NCBI GenBank assembly: GCA_014523515.1
Contig: JAATVJ010000282.1
Span: forward strand, 1 to 5,371
Reading direction: 5' to 3'
Source: Nitrososphaerales archaeon TH1177
GTDB lineage: Archaea > Thermoproteota > Nitrososphaeria > Nitrososphaerales > Nitrososphaeraceae
Length of the DNA stretch: 5,371 nt
The translations under genes were made by a program, and so were the position numbers. This document shows positions 1 through 5,371 of this stretch, piece after piece. The notes under the pieces are model-generated. The model did no database searches. It was not told where the DNA came from and worked only from the letters and a program-made list of their open reading frames with translations. Position 1 is the stretch's first letter. The number at the start of each line of letters is the position of its first letter.

Positions 1-410
1 TATAAATGCTGATATATAAAAAATTATATGATATTGTTATATAGAAAAAAAGATGGTATCTTTAGTGTTATTTCAGATCAATGATTTGATACCAAAAATT
101 TATGGAATCTTGTAACAATACTGATATTTATTTAGAGCAAAATCCAATTAATATCTTTATAAAGATCACTTACAATCATATAGCCGATTAGAATACTGAA
201 AAGATCTTTTATTTAGCACAACAATTACGAGTTGAAATCACTAACTTAAATTTGAAATGAAGACTGACGCTCTGCTGGACTGTAGTCAGAGAATTAAAAA
301 TACATGTAAAATAATGTAGGTATTTGTAAACAGCTAAAAAATAGGCTTAAAGATACTTAGAATAGCATTCTTACATAATATAACGATTTTTTAATGTTTA
401 GTGATAAAAA

Positions 411-420
411 TTTATATAAA
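411..420 (+). promoter_or_regulatory. TATA-box-like element in the spacer
   Basis: TTTATATAAA matches the archaeal TATA-box consensus well. It would place a transcription start roughly 25 nt downstream, near 440-447. No ORF of useful size follows, so if it is active it would drive a non-coding RNA or a very long aspS leader. The core is nearly symmetric and the region is AT-rich, so strand and function are uncertain. Confidence 0.25.
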
Positions 421-450
421 TTGGCATGGTTAAAAGTTGATTCATACTTT

Positions 451-464
451 TATATATATATATA
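451..464. repeat. (TA)7 dinucleotide tract
   Basis: Seven uninterrupted TA units follow a short T-run and directly precede the hairpin at 465-486. Such tracts are prone to slippage and melt easily. It could also act as a TATA element for a transcript starting near 480, but nothing downstream confirms this. Confidence 0.7.
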
Positions 465-486
465 GTTGCCTTTTTGTAAAAGCAAC
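465..486. repeat. Short inverted repeat, predicted hairpin
   Basis: The arms GTTG+CTTTT (465-468, 470-474) and AAAAG+CAAC (478-486) pair perfectly over 9 bp. They leave one bulged C at 469 and a TGT loop at 475-477. The hairpin abuts the (TA)7 tract. It is not followed by a T-run on the plus strand, so it is not a classic intrinsic terminator. It may be RNA structure, a cruciform or a protein site. Confidence 0.5.
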
Positions 487-657
487 ACAATAGCCAAAAT
501 CACTACCTAAGTTTTGTTATCACATCAAAAATACTAAAAATATTTGTACATTGTGTAGGAAGCATTTTTACGAATATGTTTATCTTTTTAATCTAATAAA
601 AATCTTTATGAATTTGTCCAAAAATATTTAGACAGTCGTAACTATCACTATCATTTT

Positions 658-677
658 AGAGACGTTTTAACGTCTCT
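658..677. repeat. Near-perfect 20-bp palindrome (9-bp arms)
   Basis: AGAGACGTT (658-666) and AACGTCTCT (669-677) are exact reverse complements separated by TT. As RNA this gives an 8-bp stem with a TTTA loop. The arms contain more G/C than their surroundings, so chance pairing is less likely than for the AT-only palindromes nearby. No T-run follows on either strand, so termination is unlikely. The sequence TCACTATC occurs on both sides (645-652 and 677-684). The symmetric shape would suit a dimeric regulator's operator or a structured RNA. The function is unknown. Confidence 0.55.
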
Positions 678-786
678 CACTATCGCATTGAAACTGACTA
701 ATCTAGATTTAGAGTTCATTACCAGTGCAGAATATACAAATGTAATTGCGATTTACTTCAATCTTTGTATGTTTCAATAGGCTATA

Positions 787-799
787 TTTTTTAATTTTT
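787..799 (+). terminator. T-rich tract, possible archaeal termination signal
   Basis: Six Ts, AA, then five Ts form the most T-rich plus-strand run in the spacer. Archaeal RNA polymerase can terminate at such tracts without a hairpin. It would insulate aspS from any transcript started further upstream. This is only suggestive, because the whole region is AT-rich. Confidence 0.2.
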
Positions 800-818
800 A
801 AAAAATTCATATGTTATG

Positions 819-853
819 TTTAAAACGTTATGGATAAATTAGTCTAGTATATC
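819..853 (+). promoter_or_regulatory. Candidate aspS promoter region
   Basis: Two TATA-like elements lie within reach of the aspS start. TTTAAAA (819-825) would give a start near 845-850 and a leader of about 30 nt. TATAT (848-852) would give an almost leaderless transcript, which is common in archaea. Neither is a perfect TATA box and no clear BRE is visible, so the choice is open. Confidence 0.3.
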
Positions 854-880
854 TCTTACTATGTTATTTAGGGTTTAAAA

Positions 881-2239
881 TTGGATAGTAGTAGCAGTAT
901 CACAGTAAGAGAAGAAGAATTAGGAAATTGGAGAAAAACTCATTATTCATCAGAGTTGAATCCAACTTTTGAAGGACAAACAGTTACTCTAATGGGATGG
1001 ATATCCAGTATTAGGGACCATGGCAATATTCAATTTATCATGTTAAGAGATAAAGACGGAGATACTCAAATAATTGCTAAAAAAGGCCAATGCCCAGATT
1101 TGATATATGAACAAGTTTTGCAATTAAAGGAACATACATCATTAGGAATACATGGAAAAGTTATTTCTCAAAGAAAAGCGCCTAATGGAATAGAGGTGAT
1201 TCCATTAGAGATAAAGGTTTTTTCAATTCCTATTCAGGCACCACCATTTATGGTACAGACTAGAAATCCAGCAGGAATCGACACAAGATTAGACTATAGA
1301 GCAATAGATTTAAGAAGAAAGTATTTGCAAGATATTTTTATCATACGTAATAACATTTTAAAATATATTCGTACTTTTCTTTCAGATGAGAAATTTATAG
1401 AGGTCAATACACCTAAAATAATAGCTACAGCTTCAGAAGGAGGAACTGCCCTTTTCCCAATATTCTATTATGAGAGGGAAGCATTTTTGGCTCAGAGTCC
1501 TCAAATATACAAAGAACAGCTTACAATGGCTTTTGAAAAAGTCTTTGAGATAGGTCCAATTTTTAGAGCGGAGCCTTCTCGTACTAACAGGCATTTATCA
1601 GAAGCTACATCGGTAGATATTGAATGCGCTTTTGTTGACTATAACGATATTATGCTATTATTGGAAAAAATGATCAAATTTATTATAAAATCATTATCTG
1701 AAGATGATTTGATTAAGAATAGTACTGAACTAGACATTGATCAAAAAATCAACGATAGCAAAAAACCTTTTCCAAGGCTCAAATACTCGGAATTAATTGA
1801 AAAATTGAAAAATACAGGAGAAAGAGTAAGGTGGGGAGACGATTTATCTCCTCAAATACTTAAAAAACTTGATGACGATCAGTTAAACAATAATTTTTAC
1901 TTTATAACAGATTGGCCTACAGCAGCTAAACCATTTTATGTGAAAGAGAATCAAACTGATTCACAAATTTGTGAATCCTTTGATTTAATGTACGGATCTT
2001 TAGAAATATCATCAGGAAGTACAAGAATTAGCAATAAAGAGATTCTCATAAATAGAATGAAGAAAAAAGGATTGAATTTGAATTCATTTGATTATCATTT
2101 GCGTATTTTTAATTATGGAGTTCCTCCCCATGCTGGTTGTGGATTAGGATTAGAACGGCTTTTAATGACTCTTACAAAGATAGACAATATTCGTGATGCT
2201 ATATTATATCCAAGAGATATTGATAGGCTTGCACCATAG
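881..2239 (+). CDS. aspS: Aspartyl-tRNA synthetase, archaeal type, probably non-discriminating (Asp/Asn)
   Basis: This is a cytosolic class IIb synthetase of 452 residues that attaches aspartate to tRNA(Asp) and probably also to tRNA(Asn). An N-terminal OB-fold anticodon-binding domain (about 18-118) is followed by the catalytic core. Visible motifs are DTRLD (134-138), motif 1 ending at Pro178, the QSPQ flipping segment (205-208), motif 2 FRAE (228-231) with RH at 237-238, and motif 3 GLGLER (421-426) with Arg426. The end, YPRDIDRLAP, is the family's normal C-terminus. There is no bacterial insertion domain. Pro101 aligns, by my hand alignment, with the loop position (Lys85 in Thermococcus kodakarensis) where proline is linked to tRNA(Asn) recognition. 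The start is TTG: an in-frame TAG lies at 869-871 and the conserved LGNWRKTHYS begins at residue 14, so no other start codon fits. A weak AGGG lies 7 nt upstream. Family assignment is very secure. The dual specificity is inferred from Pro101 and the adjacent gatCAB. Confidence 0.97.
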   Translation: MDSSSSITVREEELGNWRKTHYSSELNPTFEGQTVTLMGWISSIRDHGNIQFIMLRDKDGDTQIIAKKGQCPDLIYEQVLQLKEHTSLGIHGKVISQRKAPNGIEVIPLEIKVFSIPIQAPPFMVQTRNPAGIDTRLDYRAIDLRRKYLQDIFIIRNNILKYIRTFLSDEKFIEVNTPKIIATASEGGTALFPIFYYEREAFLAQSPQIYKEQLTMAFEKVFEIGPIFRAEPSRTNRHLSEATSVDIECAFVDYNDIMLLLEKMIKFIIKSLSEDDLIKNSTELDIDQKINDSKKPFPRLKYSELIEKLKNTGERVRWGDDLSPQILKKLDDDQLNNNFYFITDWPTAAKPFYVKENQTDSQICESFDLMYGSLEISSGSTRISNKEILINRMKKKGLNLNSFDYHLRIFNYGVPPHAGCGLGLERLLMTLTKIDNIRDAILYPRDIDRLAP

Positions 2240-2255
2240 AAGAAGAAGAATAAAA

Positions 2256-2260
2256 GGGAG
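2256..2260 (+). promoter_or_regulatory. Shine-Dalgarno-like GGGAG before gatC
   Basis: GGGAG stands out in a purine-rich intercistronic stretch (2238-2266). It lies 5 nt before the ATG of a three-codon ORF at 2266 and 18 nt before the gatC ATG at 2279. Its spacing therefore suits the tiny ORF better than gatC itself. Confidence 0.4.
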
Positions 2261-2265
2261 AAAAG

Positions 2266-2277
2266 ATGATAAACTAA
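2266..2277 (+). other. Three-codon leader ORF (Met-Ile-Asn-stop) before gatC
   Basis: ATG ATA AAC TAA ends one base before the gatC ATG and has a better-placed Shine-Dalgarno than gatC. It could feed ribosomes into gatC by reinitiation. The last sense codon is Asn, the amino acid whose tRNA this operon makes, so an attenuation-like role is imaginable. It may equally be a chance ATG in AT-rich sequence. Confidence 0.25.
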
Positions 2278-2278
2278 A

Positions 2279-2557
2279 ATGATTACAAAAGATCAATTAA
2301 AACATCTAAGTAAACTTTCAAAGATAGAATTAACTGAAAATAAATTTGAAACTTATACTAAACAAATTGAAAAGATAATAAAGTATTTAGATAAATTGGA
2401 TGAAATTTCATTTGAGGAATCTGAATCATTATCATCAATACCTTTAACAAAATTGTCAGATTTAAGGGAAGATGCTATTATAGAACCAACTATTAGTATT
2501 GATAAAATTTCTAAACATCTTAAGGACAAATTTGTAAAAGGTCCAGTTATGAGTTAA
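2279..2557 (+). CDS. gatC: Asp-tRNA(Asn) amidotransferase subunit C
   Basis: This 92-residue GatC is the small subunit that wraps around GatA and braces it against GatB in the heterotrimeric amidotransferase. It has no catalytic site. The opening MITKDQLKHLSKLSKIELTE is the typical GatC N-terminus: two short helices with regularly spaced leucines, ending in the L-x-L-T turn. A helical segment follows (about 22-42). LRED (62-65) sits in the conserved C-terminal segment, and the end (FVKGPV, 85-90) resembles the usual close of the family. The length is normal. The ATG start is supported by the conserved first residues and by an in-frame TAA just upstream (2270-2272). It begins 39 nt after aspS, and its stop is 1 nt before gatA. 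Confidence comes from both the sequence and the context. Confidence 0.93.
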   Translation: MITKDQLKHLSKLSKIELTENKFETYTKQIEKIIKYLDKLDEISFEESESLSSIPLTKLSDLREDAIIEPTISIDKISKHLKDKFVKGPVMS

Positions 2558-2558
2558 T

Positions 2559-4031
2559 ATGTCAAATCTTTATACGCTTAATATTGAACAAGTTACAAAT
2601 GGCATTAAGAATGGAGAATTTACATGTGAAGAATATGTATCTCAATTAATGGAAAGAATAAAGAAAATTGATAATAAAATAAATTCGTTCATAACAATAA
2701 ATGACAATGCAATTGCTGAAGCACAACAAATAGACAAAAAAATAAGATCAAGTTCGACAGTAGGCTCTTTAGCTGGAATTGTAGTAGGAGTTAAAGATAA
2801 TATAAGTACAGCAGGCTTGAAAACAACATGTGCTTCAAAGATGCTATCTGATTATATTCCACCATATGATGCTACGGTAATAAAGAGATTAAAGGATAAA
2901 GATGCAATAATAATAGGAAAATTAAACCTTGATGAATTTGCAATGGGATCAACTACTGAATGGAGTCATTACGGATTAACGAGGAATCCATGGAATTTAG
3001 ATTATGTTTGTGGAGGATCTTCTGGTGGTAGTGCAGCTAGTATTGCAGCACAATTATGTACTGTATCACTGGGCTCTGATACTGGTGGTTCTGTTCGTTG
3101 TCCCGCTAGTTTTTGTTCTGTAATTGGATTTAAACCTACATATGGTTTGGTTAGTAGATATGGACTTATTTCATATTCTAACAGTCTGGAACAGATTGGT
3201 CCTATAGGAAAGACTGTATCAGATATCAGAAAAATTATGGAAGTTATATCTGGAAAAGATACTAATGATAACACAACGATAGATACAAAAAATAAGAATA
3301 ATAATAATAATAACTATTATGATGATAATAATGATAATAAAAAATATAATCAAAAAATTGGTTTATTAAAAGAATTAATAAATGGAGCTGATAAGCCCAT
3401 ATATCAATGCATTTATTCTGCAATAGATAGATTTAATGAATTTGGATTTACATGTGAAGATTCATCCCTAGATTCAACAGAATATGCTCTTGCATCATAT
3501 TATACAATTGCTATGGCTGAAGCTAGCAGCAATCTAGCAAGGTTTGATAATATAAGATATGGATTTGAATTAAATCCTGACGATTACGAATGGAATACAT
3601 ATTTTTCAAAAACAAGAGGAAATTTTGGAGATGAAGTCAAACGGAGAATAATTGTTGGAACTTTTGTATTATCCTCTGGTTATTATGGAAAATATTATCT
3701 TAAAGCTCATAGAGTAAGGGAATTAATTAAATCTGAACTAAAAAATCTTTTTAAAAAATATGATTTACTAATATCTCCAACTGTTCCAGTTCTTCCTTTT
3801 AAAATTGGCGAAAAAATTGATGATCCATTAAAGATGTATTTAATAGATATTGCCACAGTTTTAGCTAATTTGGCAGGTATTCCTGCTATTTCAATTCCTA
3901 TAGGATTCGAAAATGGTCTGCCGATTGGACTTCAAATCATGGCTGATGAATTTCAAGAGAAAAAATTACTAGATGCAGCTGAATTGCTTGAAAAATCTAT
4001 TAATATTAATTCAACATATCCAGATCTGTAA
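2559..4031 (+). CDS. gatA: Asp-tRNA(Asn) amidotransferase subunit A (glutaminase/amidase)
   Basis: GatA (490 residues, a normal length) hydrolyses glutamine or asparagine and passes the ammonia through a tunnel to GatB. It belongs to the amidase-signature family. The Ser-cisSer-Lys triad is visible: Lys79 in VGVKDN, Ser154 in GGSSGGS and Ser178 in SDTGGS. These positions are the same as in the characterised Staphylococcus aureus GatA numbering as I recall it. Other family blocks are FKPTYGLVSRYGL (191-203), EYALASYYTIAMAEASSNLAR (308-328), the segment around FVLSSGYYGKYY (369-380), and NLAGIPAISIPIGF (437-450) near the C-terminus. The odd part is residues 233-266, where the usual DSTS/VPDY-type linker is replaced by an asparagine-rich low-complexity stretch encoded by AAT repeats. 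The start ATG lies 1 nt after the gatC stop. A weak AAAGGT (2537-2542) is far upstream, so translational coupling is likely. The family assignment is secure. Confidence 0.97.
   Translation: MSNLYTLNIEQVTNGIKNGEFTCEEYVSQLMERIKKIDNKINSFITINDNAIAEAQQIDKKIRSSSTVGSLAGIVVGVKDNISTAGLKTTCASKMLSDYIPPYDATVIKRLKDKDAIIIGKLNLDEFAMGSTTEWSHYGLTRNPWNLDYVCGGSSGGSAASIAAQLCTVSLGSDTGGSVRCPASFCSVIGFKPTYGLVSRYGLISYSNSLEQIGPIGKTVSDIRKIMEVISGKDTNDNTTIDTKNKNNNNNNYYDDNNDNKKYNQKIGLLKELINGADKPIYQCIYSAIDRFNEFGFTCEDSSLDSTEYALASYYTIAMAEASSNLARFDNIRYGFELNPDDYEWNTYFSKTRGNFGDEVKRRIIVGTFVLSSGYYGKYYLKAHRVRELIKSELKNLFKKYDLLISPTVPVLPFKIGEKIDDPLKMYLIDIATVLANLAGIPAISIPIGFENGLPIGLQIMADEFQEKKLLDAAELLEKSININSTYPDL
3286..3352 (+). repeat. 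AAT-rich trinucleotide repeat inside gatA
   Basis: Five consecutive AAT codons (3297-3311) plus AAC, flanked by further AAT, GAT and AAA codons, encode an Asn/Asp/Lys/Tyr-rich stretch at about residues 244-266. Because the unit is three bases, length changes would keep the reading frame. The position corresponds to a surface linker between the amidase core and its C-terminal half, which would tolerate variation. Confidence 0.8.
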
Positions 4032-4033
4032 TA

Positions 4034-5371
4034 ATGAAGTTACCGGTAAAAATTGGTCTTGAAATACACTGTCAATTAACTCAGCTTAATACCAAATTAT
4101 TTTGTACATGTTATTCAAATTACAGAGAAAAAGAAGTCAATTCTAATATATGCCCAGTTTGTATTGGATTGCCTGGATCTTTACCAATTTTGAATAAAAA
4201 AGCTGTAGAATTTGCAATTATGATTTCAAAGGCATTGAATTGTAAAATTCCAGAAATAACAGTTTTTTCCAGAAAAAATTATTTTTATCCAGATTTACCA
4301 AAAAATTTTCAGATTACTCAGTATGACTCTAATGAAACAAATACAAGCATAGGAAAAGAAGGAGTTGTAGAATATGGCGAAAATAACAAAATTGCTAGAA
4401 TAAGACGTATTCAGTTAGAAGAAGATCCGGGAAGACTGGTTTATGAAAGTGGAAGAATGCAAGCATTAATTGACTATAATAGAGCAGGTGTAGCATTAGT
4501 AGAAATAGTAACTGAACCTGATTTTACTGATCCTAAAGATGTAAGAATATTTTTGAATAAAATGACCTCAATATTAGAACATTTGGCTGTATGTAATACA
4601 AATTTAGAAGGTTCATTAAGATGTGATGCAAATATTTCCATAGGTAATGGAAAAAAAGTAGAAATTAAGAATGTAGGCTCTTTCAGTGATATAGAAAAGG
4701 CATTAACATATGAAATAACAAGACAACAAACAATGAATCTGCATGATATAGAAATTAAAGCTGAAACGAGACATTGGGATGATAAAAGAAAAATTACTAA
4801 ACAAGCAAGGTCAAAAGAAGAAGTAGAAGATTATAGATATTTTCCTGAACCAGATATTCCAAAAATTCTACTAGAAGACACATATTTATCTTTAATTAAA
4901 ATGCCTGAGCTACCAGATGAAAGAAAATCCAGATTTATAGATAACTATGGACTTTCTGAACATGTAGCACAAGTACTTATTGACAATAAAGAATTAGCTG
5001 ATTTATTTGAATCAGCAATAAAAATATATCATTCTCCAAAATCTATATCAAATTGGATAGTAAGTGATATTCTTGCATTCATTGAATATGATGCATCAGG
5101 TAAAAAAACACTCACTGATGAGACAAAAATAGATGCTAAACATATTGCAGAAATTGCAAAGTTAGTTGATGATAATACAATAAACAGACCTACAGCAAAA
5201 TCCATTATTTCTAGAATCATCAAGACAGGCGAATTACCATCAGATATAATAAAAAAAGAAAAACAAAAGATTACTACAATTAATGATAAAAAAATTTTGT
5301 TAGAATCAATAGACAAAATATTTGAAGAAGAGAGAAAAGCTGTATTAGATGCTAAACAAAATCCTACTGCA
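4034..5371 (+). CDS. gatB: Asp-tRNA(Asn) amidotransferase subunit B, 3' end cut by window edge
   Basis: GatB binds the misacylated tRNA, phosphorylates the aspartyl side chain with ATP and uses ammonia from GatA to form Asn-tRNA(Asn). The 446 visible codons stay open to the window edge. The protein starts MKLPVKIGLEIH, the family's opening. A four-cysteine zinc site is present (Cys24-x-Cys26, Cys40-x-x-Cys43). The cradle domain carries FSRKNYFYPDLPKNFQITQYD-type residues at 78-98, EED (129-131), DYNRAGVALVEIVTEPD (147-163), EGSLRCDANIS (192-202), EIKNVGSFSDIEKAL (210-224) and ETRHWDD (244-250), then the YRYFPEPD block (267-274). The helical and YqeY-like tail follows, with the last residues AKQNPTA, where family members usually run about 30 residues further. 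The start is 2 nt after the gatA stop with no Shine-Dalgarno, suggesting coupled translation. There is no frameshift in the visible part. Confidence 0.96.
   Translation, partial: MKLPVKIGLEIHCQLTQLNTKLFCTCYSNYREKEVNSNICPVCIGLPGSLPILNKKAVEFAIMISKALNCKIPEITVFSRKNYFYPDLPKNFQITQYDSNETNTSIGKEGVVEYGENNKIARIRRIQLEEDPGRLVYESGRMQALIDYNRAGVALVEIVTEPDFTDPKDVRIFLNKMTSILEHLAVCNTNLEGSLRCDANISIGNGKKVEIKNVGSFSDIEKALTYEITRQQTMNLHDIEIKAETRHWDDKRKITKQARSKEEVEDYRYFPEPDIPKILLEDTYLSLIKMPELPDERKSRFIDNYGLSEHVAQVLIDNKELADLFESAIKIYHSPKSISNWIVSDILAFIEYDASGKKTLTDETKIDAKHIAEIAKLVDDNTINRPTAKSIISRIIKTGELPSDIIKKEKQKITTINDKKILLESIDKIFEEERKAVLDAKQNPTA

Larger units (their letters stand above)
1..880. other. Long AT-rich intergenic region without a supportable gene
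   Basis: All six frames are interrupted by frequent stop codons. The longest open stretch I followed on the plus strand (about 90-188) is some 33 codons and is unsurprising at this base composition. I see no tRNA-like T-arm, no rRNA segment, no CRISPR repeat and no protein motif. The stretch contains a TATA-like box (411-420), a (TA)7 tract (451-464), two good short inverted repeats (465-486 and 658-677), a T-rich tract (787-799) and promoter-like elements close to aspS. A slightly GC-richer patch lies at about 260-292 without a recognisable identity. The region may hold the aspS promoter, an undescribed small RNA or decayed sequence, and the sequence alone does not decide between them. Confidence 0.6.

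Noticed and set aside
54..94. TGGTATC / GATACCA inverted repeat with a T-run beyond it on the minus strand, like a minus-strand terminator
   Set aside because: The loop is 27 nt, the stem only 7 bp, and no minus-strand gene lies to its right that would need terminating.
199..210. AAAAGATCTTTT 12-bp palindrome
   Set aside because: The arms are nearly all A/T, so a chance palindrome is plausible, and nothing nearby supports a function.
90..305. Plus-strand frame with open stretches of about 33 and 22 codons that could be a decayed gene
   Set aside because: At this AT content stops are expected roughly every 12 codons per frame, so runs of this size occur by chance. No motif was recognised, so it is not listed as a pseudogene.
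734..770. ATACAAA / TTTGTAT inverted repeat with a small inner GTAA/TTAC pair
   Set aside because: The stem is short and AT-only with large internal loops, within chance expectation for this composition.
687..778. 8-bp inverted repeat ATTGAAAC / GTTTCAAT bounding 92 bp, reminiscent of CRISPR repeat ends or terminal inverted repeats
   Set aside because: Several 8-bp inverted pairs are expected by chance in 880 bases. There is no repeat array, no spacer pattern, no target duplication and no cas or transposase gene.
3002..3274. 90-codon minus-strand ORF inside gatA
   Set aside because: It lies opposite the highly conserved amidase-signature segment of gatA, shows no recognisable protein motif and is explained as an antisense shadow.
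5029..5316. 95-codon minus-strand ORF with a hydrophobic start, inside gatB
   Set aside because: It is antisense to the conserved tail domain of gatB. Its hydrophobic look follows from the AT-rich Lys/Ile/Asp codons read in reverse.

Overview
The window looks like a piece of an AT-rich archaeal genome, most likely from the Nitrososphaerota (Thaumarchaeota), the ammonia-oxidising group. The evidence is the short archaeal/eukaryal-type aspartyl-tRNA synthetase with no bacterial insertion domain, and its N-terminal and C-terminal motifs, which resemble thaumarchaeal AspRS as I remember it. No database search was possible, so the lineage is an inference. The long, gene-poor spacer and the asparagine-rich coding repeat would suit a Nitrososphaerales-type genome, but they do not prove it.

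Layout. Positions 1-880 hold no gene I can support. This stretch is AT-rich, closed by stops in all frames, and contains two convincing small inverted repeats (465-486 and 658-677), a (TA)7 tract, a textbook TATA-like box (411-420) and weaker promoter-like elements next to the first gene. From 881 to the right edge there is a compact plus-strand cluster: aspS (881-2239, TTG start), gatC (2279-2557), gatA (2559-4031) and gatB (4034 to the edge, about 30 residues short of complete). The gaps are 39, 1 and 2 nt, so gatC-gatA-gatB are almost certainly co-transcribed and translationally coupled. aspS is probably in the same transcript.

How the genes work together. The cluster encodes the whole indirect route to Asn-tRNA(Asn). 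AspRS charges tRNA(Asn) with aspartate if it is non-discriminating, and the GatCAB amidotransferase then converts Asp-tRNA(Asn) to Asn-tRNA(Asn). GatA releases ammonia from glutamine or asparagine, GatB activates the misacylated tRNA with ATP, and GatC holds the complex together. AspRS has a proline (Pro101) at the anticodon-loop position linked to tRNA(Asn) acceptance, which fits this reading.

The most unusual points are an AAT-repeat-encoded asparagine-rich linker in GatA, a Shine-Dalgarno-led three-codon ORF (Met-Ile-Asn) ending 1 nt before gatC, and a strong hairpin flanked by an 8-nt direct repeat in the leader region. I found no convincing new defence, mobile or CRISPR system.
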